A stretch of 64,000 nucleotides of DNA from Hydra vulgaris (Eukaryota; Cnidaria; Hydrozoa; Anthoathecata; Hydridae), in assembly GCF_038396675.1 (NCBI RefSeq), contig NC_088934.1:39397501-39461500 (forward strand). Reading direction: 5' to 3'. The notes under the pieces are model-generated. The model saw only the letters and a list, made by a program, of their open reading frames with translations, was not told the DNA's origin and made no database searches. Numbering within the stretch: position 1 is the first letter of the stretch; every line of letters starts with the position of its first letter. Below are positions 10,240 to 21,134 of this stretch, piece by piece. The position numbers and the translations under genes are program-made.

Positions 10240-11160
10240 TCCTCCTTTTGCTTTTATAACAGAAGCACGTACTTGTGATTCTTCAAATCAATTTCTGTAT
10301 TATTTCAGTTGATATTTGATTCCTAAATGTGTAGCCAAAGGTGTTTTTGATTGGTTGGTTGCATTTTTATAATATTTCTATCTAACTCGTTCCACAAAAA
10401 CTCGATCGGATTTAAAACCGGTGGCTGAGGAGGCAATTCCATATATTTTAGTTCAATTTATTTTTCTTGGAATGCCAAATCATTACAGAAGAATTTAAAC
10501 GAGTGTTTAGGATCGTTATCCTCTTGAAAAATAAAACCGCAACCAACAGTTCTTTTCCCGCACAGAAATGCACAATTTTGGAAAATGTTGTGGTATTTTT
10601 TTTATCCATGCCCTCAATTCGCACAAGGTCACCAATTTTTTTCCAGCAAAGCATATTCAGACCATGATTGACCCGCCACCATGCTTGACTGTTAGGATTA
10701 CGCATTATTTTATCATGCGTTCTCCAATTAAACGACAAACATATTGTCGACGATTTCCTCCAAAAATTTCAAACTTTGATTCATCAGTAAACAAGACTTA
10801 AGACCATTACTGACTTGTTAAACCTTTATGCTTTTTTTCCCATTTTAATGTATTAATTTTATTTTGCTTGCGTAGTAATGGTTTTTTTCAAACCGTTATT
10901 ACAAAGACATCATTTTTCGGTTGAAACAGACACTGTTGTTTTCCGCATAGAATTAAGTTTTTGGCAAATTTTGGAGCAGTTTGAGTACGATTTCTTTTAC
11001 TTTGAACACGACGAATTTGTCTTCGTGGCTCAGCGTTGCTCTAGGTCTCACCAAACAACTACGAATTTGATTTCATCCAGTTTCTTGCTTTCTTTGCAAT
11101 GCTCTGATAACTGCGTTTTCAGAAACATTGATTTCTGAAGAAATTTTTCATGTTTAATAA
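10240..11160 (-). pseudogene. Tc1-like transposase, multiply broken
   Basis: Reading from 11160 down, fragments of the N-terminal HTH region occur in shifting frames (LSHEDKFVVFKVKE, RKMMSL). A 96-residue block at 10738-10448 contains WWRVNHGLNMLCWKKIGDLVRIEGMDKKNTT, where a GGGSVMVWG-type glycine block is expected, then the region holding the second catalytic aspartate. Farther down, the plus strand at 10395-10440 encodes in reverse the WPPxSPDLNPIE-like segment with the acidic catalytic residue. The many frame changes show the copy is dead. Together with the element at 1-1025 it shows at least two Tc1-like families in the window. Confidence 0.75.
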
Positions 11161-11637
11161 CCTTCCTTTTGTAATGCCACTTTCAAAGCTAAGTGTAAAA
11201 AACAGCTCGTTTTTAAATAATTTGTATTGCCTTTAAGTTTTTAGTTTTATAAAACAAGTTGTATATATGGCAAGATAGTTTGTCTTGGCTTTTAGTGAAT
11301 GATTAAAAGCAGTGAGATCTCATAATGAATTTACCTATTTATCATTTTTAACAATAGACACCAGCGTGAAGGTAAGCCAAATGTCTATCAACTCAAAAGA
11401 TTACAAAAAAAAAAAAAAAAAAAAACACATAACAATAGCACACACCAAAAGTTAATATAATATGCATATAACATAACTTAAGTAACATAACATTCATATA
11501 TAACAGAACATAAGTACCAACATTACGCAAAATGTTATTAAAATACATTATTATGTATTTTCAGAATAATTAATAATAAAGGCTTGAAAACATCTAGATC
11601 TAAAGCAGTAACAGTTTGACACTAAAAACTGACGTGT

Positions 11638-11694
11638 AACCCTCTGCTGAAAGTACAACACTTGGCTGGCAAGGTTGACTTTCAGCAGAGGGTT
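11638..11694. repeat. 17-bp-arm hairpin inside the Tc1-like element
   Basis: AACCCTCTGCTGAAAGT (11638-11654) is exactly inverted at 11678-11694 with a 23-bp loop. A further TTCAGCAGA follows at about 11699. It lies in the stretch suspected to be a secondary insertion in the Tc1-like element. Confidence 0.8.
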
Positions 11695-11944
11695 GAATTC
11701 AGCAGAAATCTTGCTCTACACGTTCGCCAAGTCACAGCAATTTGAAAACATGAAAACAAAATAATATAAACATACGTACCAACTATAAACACAATATATA
11801 ACCTCATTATAATCAAAATGTCAAAATAAATTCTTAAAATTAATTTTACCCTAGTTTTTAATGGAAGGAGCTTCAGTTTTTAAAGAAAATTGCATAGAGT
11901 TGAAAAGTAAAGCAAGTGAACCCAAATTTTTGACCGATAGTGTA

Positions 11945-12284
11945 TTTCTTCAAAAAATATCAAACTGATTGCTTCAGTGGTGAAAATTATGTGTAAAAAC
12001 TATGAATTACAAAAACTGATTTAAAAAAGAAACTTTGAGTATGATGTGAAATGAATTATTTTATTCAAGAAACATCACCTGAATTCATTAAAGATGCAAA
12101 TGAAATATATTCAGTAAAAAATATATAAAAATAACCAAAAAATATTATTTATTACTATTAAGTATTTAAATAAAGATTGTTAACACAGCATTAACAGTTT
12201 TGCTCATTATTTTCTAGTAATATAAAGACCCTCTAAAAATGCTTTTTGTAAAATTGCATTTAACATACCAATAAGCTATCTTTA
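11945..12284. other. Spacer, nothing recognised
   Basis: Low-complexity A/T-rich DNA with short AAATATATTC-like strings. No open frame or repeat structure is supported. Confidence 0.4.
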
Positions 12285-12476
12285 AGGCACCTAACTCTAA
12301 ACTTTTATGGACCTAAAAACTCCATGTATGGAGTTTTTAGGTCCATAAGGTAGACACTAGGGGCGTTAGGAGTTAGGCAAGTTAGGATTATTTTACGCTT
12401 GTCATATTTTTGCGCTAAATATGACAACCATGCATGGAGTTTTTAGGTTCACAAAAGTATGGAGTTAGGCGCTAGG
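12285..12476. mobile_element. Fold-back element with nested perfect hairpin
   Basis: The outer arms pair AGGCACCTAACTCTAAACTT (12285 on) with the reverse complement of the right end, AGCGCCTAACTCCATACTTT, and continue into CCTAAAAACTCCATG in both. Inside the left part, TATGGACCTAAAAACTCCAT (12306-12325) is perfectly inverted at 12328-12347 around a 2-bp centre. The TTAGG-rich strings between resemble telomere units but are irregular. Probably a small TIR-only element with an internal inverted duplication. Confidence 0.65.
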
Positions 12477-12479
12477 AGT

Positions 12480-13375
12480 AAGGTAAGTTAGGAAAACTTA
12501 TCCATGAATGAATTTACAGCGCTTATAGGCAAACTATTTTCGAAAGAAAACTAAGTAAGATAATCAAAAAAGTGTTAATCTATATTTTGGTTAGAAGCAT
12601 TGTTTAAAGTTTCTACTTTATTTACTGAACTTATTTATTTACTGAGATGTCGTTAAGCAGGTATGAAGAATGCTTAAAGTGAAAGAGTTTTTGCTCATTC
12701 CAAGGTCCTTTTCATATTATTTGAAAACTTGTCAAAGAAAAATAAAGTTCACTGCAGTCAAAGCAGTTAAAGTTAGAGATATTCAAATCAAAGAAAAGCG
12801 TTGGAAGCCACAATGTTAAAAGACAAAACAAAATGAGGTTTTTACGTGTTCTCTTTAGTGAAAATGTAACCAGGAAAAAACAGATAAACTTAACCAAGAA
12901 TAAAAATTCTAAAAACATCAACATGCTTAAAATAAATCTATTTCTTTTTTATTCATTGTTTTTTCCATTACTAATTACACTACTAAAACAATAATAAAAA
13001 AATTTCAACAAACAAAAGCATGCAATTAGAACAATGTTCAATGCACACCCGTCTCGCCCATTCACAACCATAGTTTAAGAATCTAAAAACTAATATTTAA
13101 CAAACTAATATATTTTTGCCTTTAGTTCTTATGTACAAAGTTAGTAAATAAACGATCCCAAATATTTTCAAAACTTTATATAAAGATTATATATAAAGAT
13201 TTATATTCAAGCTAAAACACACTTTGAAGTCGCCAAATTTTTTATCACCACTAGAGGCCCTCAAGACCTTCCTCTACTTTTTCTACTATTTCAAAATATT
13301 AGTTTTTCTACATATATTTCTAAGTTTCGATAACCTTATCATAAAAAAAAAAGTCTTGCAGTGATACACACTTAA
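12480..13375. other. A/T-rich spacer
   Basis: An 70-codon reverse-strand frame at 12712-12924 is hydrophobic and F/L-rich, as expected of translated A/T-rich noise, and has no recognised domain. Nothing else was seen. Confidence 0.4.
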
Positions 13376-13565
13376 GAGCATTTATTATTACTATTATCAT
13401 TATTATTACTATTATTATTTTTATGAATATTACTACTATTTTTATTATTAAGTTTAGGAACAGATAAACTACATAGACATAAAATACCTGTCACCTGGTT
13501 ATCAGGTATATAAAAAAGCTGGTTACCTGGTATACAAAAAAGCTGTTTATCTTGTATATAAAAAA
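13376..13565. repeat. (TTA)n-like microsatellite and 25-27-bp tandem repeat
   Basis: At 13380-13452 ATT/ACT trinucleotides alternate. At about 13493-13565 three units of the type CTGGTTATCAGGTATATAAA follow, differing at several positions. Confidence 0.75.
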
Positions 13566-13664
13566 GTAACAACGTCAGTATTTATGTACACTAAAAACAA
13601 ATAATAAAAAAAAACAACAAACAAGCATGCAAATCAGTCATAAAGATTTCATTCGTTTTTAATA

Positions 13665-13850
13665 TGAATGTCAACTTGCATCTTACTATCTTTTACAGAC
13701 GATGCAGTTAAAACATCGTTAGGAAGAGAATTTCATTTATTAGTTGCTCTTATTGCTTTCAAGTTTGTTCGGCAAAAAAGTTTTGAAAAAGACTTGAGCG
13801 GAAGCAATGATTTTTAAGTTTAAATATATGACCACGAGTATTAAATTGGT
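13665..13850 (-). pseudogene. Non-LTR retrotransposon C-terminal fragment
   Basis: The reverse strand encodes TRGHIFKLKKS, then KLFCRTNLKAI and NKWNSLPNDVLTASSVKDSK. The block WNSLPNDVxxASSVxxFK is the conserved tail of CR1/jockey-like LINE reverse-transcriptase proteins, where it immediately precedes the stop. Only this tail remains, so the copy is 5'-truncated. Confidence 0.65.
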
Positions 13851-13851
13851 T

Positions 13852-14176
13852 ATTAATTTCAATAAACTTTTATCATATTTATTATTTTTGCGCTAAAGGT
13901 ATTATATAATAAAGTTTATATAATATAAAATTTTTATAAACTGTTAATAAAGTTTCTTGCTCCATCCTTTATTAAACCACATTTTTACTTACCCGTACCC
14001 TCGCATGAATGTAATCTAGCGGATGGGAAAGAAATACGTACCCATTATCGCGCATGGTTTTTTTTTTAATCCGTTGATTAAATAGATGATTCAAACAAAC
14101 TTGTTTGCGTTATAAACATTATGAGGTTGATAAATATATATTTATAAAACTTCAAAGTCTTAATGCTTTGTTTATT
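13852..14176. other. Spacer upstream of the micropeptide frame
   Basis: A/T-rich; contains a TATATAATATAAAATT stretch near 13917. A promoter cannot be defined from sequence alone. Confidence 0.35.
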
Positions 14177-14224
14177 TTAGCTTTCTTTACATAAAAAAAA
14201 AGTTAACAGCAATGATATGAAATC

Positions 14225-14374
14225 ATGCTTGGCGATCTTTTTAACGAAAAGAAGGTCAATTTATTTTTAGATAGTTTATTGGCACTTGCTGGTCTGGTTA
14301 TTGGACTTCTAGTTGTTGTTGGTATAGTTGCAATTGGTATCATTTTATTAATGCTTTTTTTTATATATATTTAA
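14225..14374 (+). CDS. Candidate 49-aa single-pass membrane micropeptide
   Basis: ATG at 14225 starts a 49-codon frame ending TAA at 14374. Residues 1-16 are polar and charged (MLGDLFNEKKVNLFLD). Residues 18-48 form one long hydrophobic segment rich in Leu, Val, Ile and Gly (LALAGLVIGLLVVVGIVAIG...). The frame has more GC and more varied codons than the surrounding noise. A pyrimidine-rich acceptor, TTTATTTTAG, ends at about 14180, 45 bp upstream, so the frame could lie in the last exon of a transcript, cis- or trans-spliced. AATAAA occurs near 14667. A short upstream ATG (ATGATATGA) precedes the start. It might alternatively be the membrane tail of a larger unseen gene. No family is recognised. 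Confidence 0.35.
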   Translation: MLGDLFNEKKVNLFLDSLLALAGLVIGLLVVVGIVAIGIILLMLFFIYI

Positions 14375-14399
14375 AGGCTTTACTTTGAAATACTTAAAA

Positions 14400-16870
14400 T
14401 TAGGTAAAAAACAAAAGAACAGATAAATTTAGGTTAAAGTAAACAACTTTTTTTTTACTTTTGTGAAACAGAGCCTTTCTCGATTTAAAAAACTCTGTCT
14501 TACAGCAATCGTAACAGCATATGTTAAAATATGATAATGATTTTTTAACATTATTGTTTATAAAAATATTGTAGTTATGATTCATATAGCATTTTAATAT
14601 TTTTAAAATTTTTGTAAATTGGTTATACAATTTATAACAATTTCGACTTTTTCACCTTAAATACCTAATAAAAGTTTTTTAATGTTAGATTTTTGAAGTC
14701 AAATTTAAGTTTAAAAATTGTGAAAAATTACCTGGTTTTCTATTTGTATTTGTTTTTCTCATAAATTGAATATTAAATTTATTCTTTAATTTTTTTGTAA
14801 AAATAAGTTGTTGAATGCATAATATACCAGAACTATAGAAAACGGTATGTTCTTCATTTTAAATACTTTTTCATAAAAATAAATATAATAAGTTATCAAT
14901 AAAGCATCAATACTTTTGGCAATTGAACTAAGCTAATTTAATTAAGACATAACAGAAATGTTTTACATTTTAAATTGGTATATTTTAAATTGACTAGTTT
15001 GTATGAGCGAAACTAAACTTATTTCTATTAATTTATAATAACTATTTGAAATTTTATCTATATAATTGTGTTAAAATGTTTGAATAGAATAGCTTTTTAT
15101 TTAATATATTTTAATTGTAGAACTGTTTTGAATACCATATATATATGAATACATTGAAGTATCGCTTTTTTTTTCTTCTATTAAAAAAAAAAGCATTCAG
15201 TAGTATTAGTGTGTTATTGCAAAAGCAACTTATATGCATAATTTTATTTGTTATACAAGAATTAAAATATTTAAAAAATGAAGCATAACTAGAAAACTCA
15301 AAAATAAAAATTTTGTGTTATGTCTTGGAAAAAAGTCTATAAACCCATATTGTAAATTGGAAACAGCGTTAGGACACAAATGCAAAAACAAACAGTTGTT
15401 AGAATCTTTAGCAGTGTGAAAAAGTTATAGTTTAACAGAACATTTAAATCAAGATTCTACCTACTGATTAACAATCAAGAAACAATAGATTGACATCTGG
15501 TTGGTGAAATAAAGACAGGAAAAGAATGTTAATACTGCTCTATATTGTTATTAGAAGAGGATAATTTAATTGTATACTTAGTGAAAAATAAAATGAGAAT
15601 TTTGCAAAATATCAACAAAGCACATTTGATCAGGTTAATCATAGAAATAATGGATATTTTCACTATAAAAAGTTCTACAGGGATTTTGCATTTATTAGAC
15701 CAGCTAAACAAAAATGTTCATCATAAACATAGAAAGGAAAAAAACGCAATGTTTGCCTTTGCAAATGGGCTAAACAAATAAGTGTTTGTGCTTATCCAAG
15801 GTACTAAAACATTTTTGGTTTCATCCATACTAACAATGTTGCCTCTTGATTCATCTTTTGTTGCCCCCCTAGATAAAAATAAAGATTACGATTGTATTGG
15901 AAATAAAAGTTCGAAAGTGCTCAATATTTTATTAACAAACTGCACGAGAAGAGCATTCAACTAGAAAAAGTAAAGCCAAATTTTCACAAATAATTCAAAT
16001 TTATGGGTCTGTGTAAGCTTATTATTATTCAACCCTCAGAATTAAAGTCAGCATTTAGCAATGTTGACCTCACTTCCAACCTAATAGAGTTTGAGGTCAG
16101 CAAAAAATTGATGACTGCGTTTCAATGTTTTATAGTAAAACCTTTGCGTCAAAATTTTTTTGCCAATCTGATGCGAACCCAATAAGTGTAAGGTCTGCAA
16201 AAAGTTGCTGACCTCATTTTTCCTAACTCCGCAGACTAAATATACTTGTTATTAATAAGTTCACTTCTTCAGGGCTCTAGAAGTACCCATTGCATTTGAA
16301 TTGTCTCATAAAAAAAAATTATATTTTTTTATTTGCAACTCAAAAAATGAAGATAAAAAGTTTAGAGATTTTGCTATGTTTTTTTAGTTATAAAATGGTG
16401 TTAGACAGTATTTAAAAATGAAATCTTTAAAATTAAAAATCATTTTCCTGACATCACCATGCTTTTCATTGACAAACGCTATTGCTAAACCTTCAGATAT
16501 TGTTCTAAATTTTTATGTCCTACAATGAGGAAATATGGTTGAACATTTCGAAATTGTATCTAAAATTGATAGAGGCATGTTGCCATAAACTACAAAGAAT
16601 TTATGTATAATTATAACATTCTTCTAAAATGTAGTTGTTTGTTTATAACTTCATGCTGTTGTAAATATTCTAGTGATAGTATTTGACTTATATGTTTGTC
16701 TTCCTAAGGCACCTCAAAACCACATTATTATACAAAAGGGCTCTTGTATATTAAAAAGGATAGCAAATAAATATACTGAGTTTGCTCAGAACTTTAGTGT
16801 ATGTGTATAACACATGTATATATCATATACATGATATAAACATGTTTTATGGTATTTTTGCTAAAAGGTA
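14400..16870. other. A/T-rich stretch with weak frames
   Basis: Plus-strand frames at 15545-15781, 15782-15964 and 16003-16185 (60-78 codons) follow one another in slightly less biased sequence. I recognise no domain; they could be the debris of one transposon gene. Short inverted copies of GAGGTCAGCAA/TTGCTGACCTC occur between 16060 and 16225. No firm feature. Confidence 0.35.
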
Positions 16871-16872
16871 TA

Positions 16873-17000
16873 AGGGGCTGTTCAAATAATACGTGACAAA
16901 CTTAGTCTTAGGGGAGGGGGTATTGCAAAGTGTTACCGAGTATCACATGGGGGAGGGGGTGGTTTGCTACAGTGTGACGTGACAAAAAGCAATTAAAATT
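16873..17000. mobile_element. MITE terminus, GGGGCTGTTCAAATAATACGTGAC type
   Basis: GGGGCTGTTCAAATAATACG followed by TGACAAAC and two GGGGAGGGGG runs, then TGTGACGTGACAAAA, is the end of a widespread invertebrate non-autonomous element related to the one ending at 7684. The opposite end was not located. Confidence 0.5.
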
Positions 17001-17946
17001 AAAATTTTTATCACTGTGTATTTAGATTAGTTAAATTACAAACTCGAAGATCTTTTTTTATAATCAAGGTAGAACCTTGATATTTTTAGCAAAAATTTTG
17101 ACTTTTTTCCAACCATGTATTTAAAGTACTAAGTTTAAATGGCTTCACTTATATATTATTCATGTCTTAAGATCACTTGCTGCAGTAATGTTTTTTCAAA
17201 AGTGTTTTTGAAGGTAAAGATTCCTAAGTACCAAAACACATCAAATTGGTTTGAAAATTTCCAAACAGATTAAAAAAGGGATAAGTAATCTAATGGAGGA
17301 ACCTTTTTAACACCTGTGCATAATTTCATAGTTCTTAGCGTTTAAAAAGGTCTATTTTAAAAAAAAAAAAAATTTTTTAAATAGGTTTCTTGTGAAAAAA
17401 TGCAAGTATAGTCTTTCGTTTATTTATGTTTTCTTAAAGAAATGGTACTTAGGATTTTAGTATAGAGCTTATGTATATTATGCTTTTTTTTGCGCTTGAT
17501 TTTTGATGTTTTCTTATTTTATTTTTGTGCCATTTTACACAGCCAATTTTCCATACTTAAGTAGGCTTAAGTGAGGCTTTTTTTCAAAAAATCATCAGTT
17601 TTTCCAGCACAAAAAAATGCAATAATTTTGGATCCACTTAACTTCTAAAATTGAAAGATACCTTATTTTTTAAGCTTTTTTAAGCTCTATACAACCATTA
17701 TTTAAAATCAATTTATGTTCAAAAACCATATTTTATTTTTTTTTAACAGTATTTATATAAATAGACTAAAAATATAAGTAATAATAATTGCTTCAAATTA
17801 GATCTTCAAATATAATACATAATTGATATTATTCTTGATCCCCATCAGATATTATTATTTTTTTAGTTTTGTTATCTTAACATTTTCAATGTTATTATTA
17901 TTATTACTACATTTAATGTTATTATTATTGTTACATTTAATGTTTT
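17000..17946. other. A/T-rich spacer with ATT-repeat
   Basis: Contains TTATTATTATTA-type repeats at 17880-17945 with two near-identical ATTTAATGTT units. No gene was recognised. Confidence 0.4.
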
Positions 17947-18830
17947 GTGCCACTATTGCAATTAATTGGTCTAATATCTTTAGTTACAAAAAAAAAACAG
18001 ATAAAAAAAACAATTCATTGCGCCAAGCCTTATTTCAAAGAGCATGACCTTGATTACTTGTTTGTGACCACTATGGCTCCTAGCAGAAGTGCCTTTAATA
18101 GGGTAGAGAGAAGAATGGCTCCGCTAAGCCATGACTTAGCAGGAGTTATACTTCCATTTAATTTTTTTGGAAGCCATCTTAATTTAAGAGGAGAAACAAC
18201 AGACAAAGTTATGGAGAAAACAAATGTTGCCAAAGCTGGTGAAGTTCTTGCACAAATTTGGTCTAGTAAAGTTGTTGGTGGATTTGATATAGCCGAGTTT
18301 AAAGAACCAAACAGTGAAAAATGTGTACAGTTAAAGCAGTTTGGAGCAGAGTGGAATGCTAAACATGTCAGAGAAAGTCAAAAATTACTCCTAATTGTAA
18401 AATATAATGATCAAAACTTCTTCCACCATTTTCTTTGTTCCAAGGAGAAGAGGGCTTGAGTGCAATAACACAAGGAACAACTTTGCAAGTCTCTTTTTAA
18501 ACTTATCACTTAGCAAAACAGTTTTGCCCTAGACAGTTACAAAAAAAGTTTCCCAAAGGATTGCCATACGACCACTCATGTCTAAGTATTTAAAGTTCTT
18601 TACAAAAAAAAATTGTATCAATTGTAGCCTATATTTTTTAATTATCAAATCAATAAAACAACACAAAACAGTTTGCTCAAGTATTGGGTTATCGAATGAT
18701 ATTCAAAAAGTCAAACCTCACTGCTCAGTTTTTATATGTTTTTCTGAACTCATGAGTATCTTTTTAAATTCAGACAAAGAAACAAATAAATAGTATGACA
18801 ATGGACAATGTTGATTCCTCTGACTTCAAC
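17947..18830 (+). pseudogene. Repeat-associated invertebrate protein, C-terminal part, broken
   Basis: Residues about 28-150 of the 170-codon frame are the conserved part: HDLDYLFVTTMAPSRSAFNR, then VERRMAPLSHDLAGVILP, FGSHLNLRG and KQFGAEWNAKHVRESQ. I know this arrangement (AP-RSAFNRVERRMAPLS...) from multicopy unnamed proteins of cnidarians and insects, probably transposon-derived; that origin is inference. After 18415 the reading frame shifts by one and homology-like sequence continues as FFPPFSLFQGEEGLSA and FPKGLPYDHSC up to about 18590. Stops then accumulate. The upstream half is missing, so this is a truncated, frameshifted copy. No splice site is evident at its left end. Confidence 0.6.
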
Positions 18831-18967
18831 CTGCCTTGAATAATTATTGAAGAACATGAAACTCCAATACAAAAATTTAAAAAAAAAATCTCTAATTTAA
18901 AAATGCCACAAAAAGTCCCATAGGGTGGGGGGTGGGGGTGGTGGGGCTCTGTCAAAAATTTTATTTG

Positions 18968-19033
18968 AAAACAGCTGTCAAAAAACAGCTGTCAAAAATT
19001 TTATTTGACCAAATAAAATTTTTGACAGTTGTT
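18968..19033. repeat. Hairpin with CAGCTGTCAAAAATTTTATT arms
   Basis: AACAGCTGTCAAAAATTTTA (18984 on) continues TTTG and is inverted at 19010-19033 with one mismatch across a 2-bp centre. A direct repeat of the arm, GTCAAAAATTTTATTTG, precedes it at about 18952. It looks like a collapsed fold-back element. Confidence 0.8.
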
Positions 19034-19039
19034 GTACTA

Positions 19040-19740
19040 ATTGTACCTTATTAATTTTTTTTAAGGCTGGTTAATTGTTTGGAAAATGTGTTTACTTCGG
19101 TTTCCACTGATTCAAGAATTGGTTTATGGTACAAGCACGTCATCAGATAAACATGTGGGACTGAAAGGCTACAATAAGATAAAATCTCCTGAAGCCCAAA
19201 AATGATCTGATTTAAATGGCAACAAGTTTCTTACTACTTTTCATAAATTTTTTTTTTTTTTTTTTTGTCAAGCAGTAAATATTAATAAAGTAAAAAACCT
19301 AAAAGTTTTACATAGTAAATATTGAGAGATAAATATTATTTGTATGTATAGTAGTATTTCTGATATACTAATACTTATTTATATATATATATATTTTTGA
19401 AAACTTTTAAAGTATTATGCGTTTGTTTTTGTTTTGAGCTCCACTATTTTCAAAATTGTTTTTAGTTTTGAGCTCTTTCTTCCGTTTGTATTTCTTGTAC
19501 AGATTCTTTTGTATTTTTAAAAAAAGAAGATTCTTTTAATATTAAAAAGGTATTACTAAGAATTATTTTTTTAAGTGTTAGTATGCGACCGGGGTTGGTG
19601 TTTAACCGGGGCCGGGTTTGATAAAAGATGTCTATAAATATATAAACATCATGATAATGATCATCATTTGCTTTAGTCTTCCGAAATTATAATAATTATG
19701 CTGTTTCTCTTATAAAAACAATCTCTTCTTTCCTTAACTT
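19040..19740. other. A/T-rich spacer
   Basis: Contains a poly-T run at 19249-19266, a short (TA)n at 19381-19394, and two copies of TTTTGAGCTC near 19434 and 19464. No gene was recognised. Confidence 0.4.
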
Positions 19741-19744
19741 GTAA

Positions 19745-19912
19745 TTAGATTGCAAATGCCATATGCAGCGCACTTTCTCCAAGTTTTCTTACTTCTACCT
19801 CTACCTTTTCCTCCTGAAGCTGCTACCTCTGTACACGCTAATACCCAAATCATCTGCATCTTCATTGGTCAGCATGTCCAAACCATCTTAATCTTCTCTG
19901 ACACTCACTGTT
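19745..19912 (-). pseudogene. LINE reverse-transcriptase C-terminal fragment
   Basis: The reverse strand reads ECQRRLRWFGHADQ and then, after stops and a frame change, blocks compatible with the G-R-G-R-S-K-K-T-W tail. The phrase RLRWFGH is diagnostic of the C-terminus of many LINE proteins (RTE/L1-like), a different family from the WNSLPND type at 13665. Heavily decayed. Confidence 0.6.
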
Positions 19913-20023
19913 CCTAATCTCTATTTAAGATCATGGCTTCTTTTCTCTTTTAGTCACACCACACATCTATCTGATCATCATCTGTCTTGGCAAGTACTAC
20001 ACCATATTAATAGAGGAGAAATT

Positions 20024-20062
20024 GGAACACTTGCATTTATTTTGGAAATAAAATCTGAGCCT
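20024..20062. repeat. Short repeat shared with 9580-9612
   Basis: GGAACACTTGCATTTATTTT plus (A/G)(A/G)AAATAAAA occurs here and at 9580 in the same orientation. It may be the terminus of an otherwise unrecognised element. Confidence 0.5.
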
Positions 20063-20064
20063 AA

Positions 20065-21130
20065 AACAATCGTTATTCTGCTTAAGATTTCGTTGGTGTA
20101 ATATCAATAGGGGTGATTGTTGTAATAGCAATATGCGGTTGGCTTTAACGGATTTTTTTAGAGCATATAAACCCCCTTTAAATTTCTGAAAAAATGTTCT
20201 TAATATTTTTATGTAAGCAGAATTTAAAATTGTTAAACATTTTTAAAATTTTATTCTTGAAAATGACATTTTTTAGGGTGTATTAAATTTTAACTCTTGC
20301 ATTTTTAACTCTTGCTTAATACCTTGTTTAGATAACGCAAATTGAATTGTCGGTTTGGCTTTTTTATACATTCAGAGAGTAAAAAACATCTGGATTAAGT
20401 CAAACTAATCTTTGGGATTCCTTTGTGCAGAGTAAAACCAAGAACAAATAATTAAAAAAAAAGAAAAGGATTCTCAAACAAAAGATTTAACAGTCGTGAT
20501 GAAGTCAAAAAACAAAAACTAAGCTCATGGATTCCTGCTTAAACACGCGTAATTAAATCAAATTTCATAATTGAAAATAACGTAAATAACGAGAATTTAA
20601 TCTATTTCCTGAATCTGCATCGAGAAAAAAAATTTAGCCGATAGAGTTTTTACAACCATTTCAAACATAAAAATTTCTTGATATTGGATAATAGTTTTCT
20701 CGATATTGTCTGACATACTTAATACGTTAGCATGTCCCCATTTATGTTATTAAAGCTAATATACTCGCTATGAATACAACTAAAGACAAATACACTATCT
20801 TTTTAAAAAATCTTTTAAACCTAAGACCTTTAAAACGTCCTGATATTTTAATCAAAAAAACTAATTTATAACAAATAATTTTTTTTTGTTATTGGGCGTA
20901 TTGAACAAGTTCTATTATGTTGAATATAAACACATTTTTTCTAACTTGTTTAATCAGAAAAATATTAAATTAATGTAATAACAAGGCCTTCTTTAACAGC
21001 CCGTGACAGTTCCATTTTCGTAAAATTAGCGTTGGCCGACTTGGTTGGTTTACTTATTTTAAGGGGAAGAATATTTTCGATAAGGGTTTTAATAGTTTGA
21101 TTTAATTTAACAATATTCAATCTCAATCTT
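20065..21130. other. A/T-rich spacer
   Basis: On the reverse strand a short stretch near 21090-21005 reads IENILPLK and TKSANANFTKMELSRAV; it could be transposon debris but is unassigned. Nothing else was found. Confidence 0.35.
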
Positions 21131-21134
21131 TAAG

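Larger units (their letters stand above)
9955..11942 (-). mobile_element. Tc1-like transposon with both terminal inverted repeats
   Basis: The left end is CACTACCAGTCAAAAGTTTG and the reverse complement of the right end is CACTATCGGTCAAAAATTTG, continuing GATTCACTTG / GGTTCACTTG; about 30 bp of inverted repeat. TA dinucleotides flank both ends (9953-9954 and 11943-11944), the expected target duplication. The transposase pseudogene lies inside on the reverse strand. At 1988 bp the element exceeds the usual 1.6 kb, suggesting a secondary insertion between about 11200 and 11850. Confidence 0.85.

Noticed and set aside
12350-12490. TTAGG-rich segment as an interstitial telomere repeat
   Set aside because: Units are irregular (GTTAGGAGTTAGGCAAG...) and are explained as part of the inverted-repeat element; there is no run of TTAGGG.
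12712-12924. 70-codon reverse frame rich in Phe and Leu
   Set aside because: Composition matches A/T-rich noise; no start context, domain or neighbouring exon.
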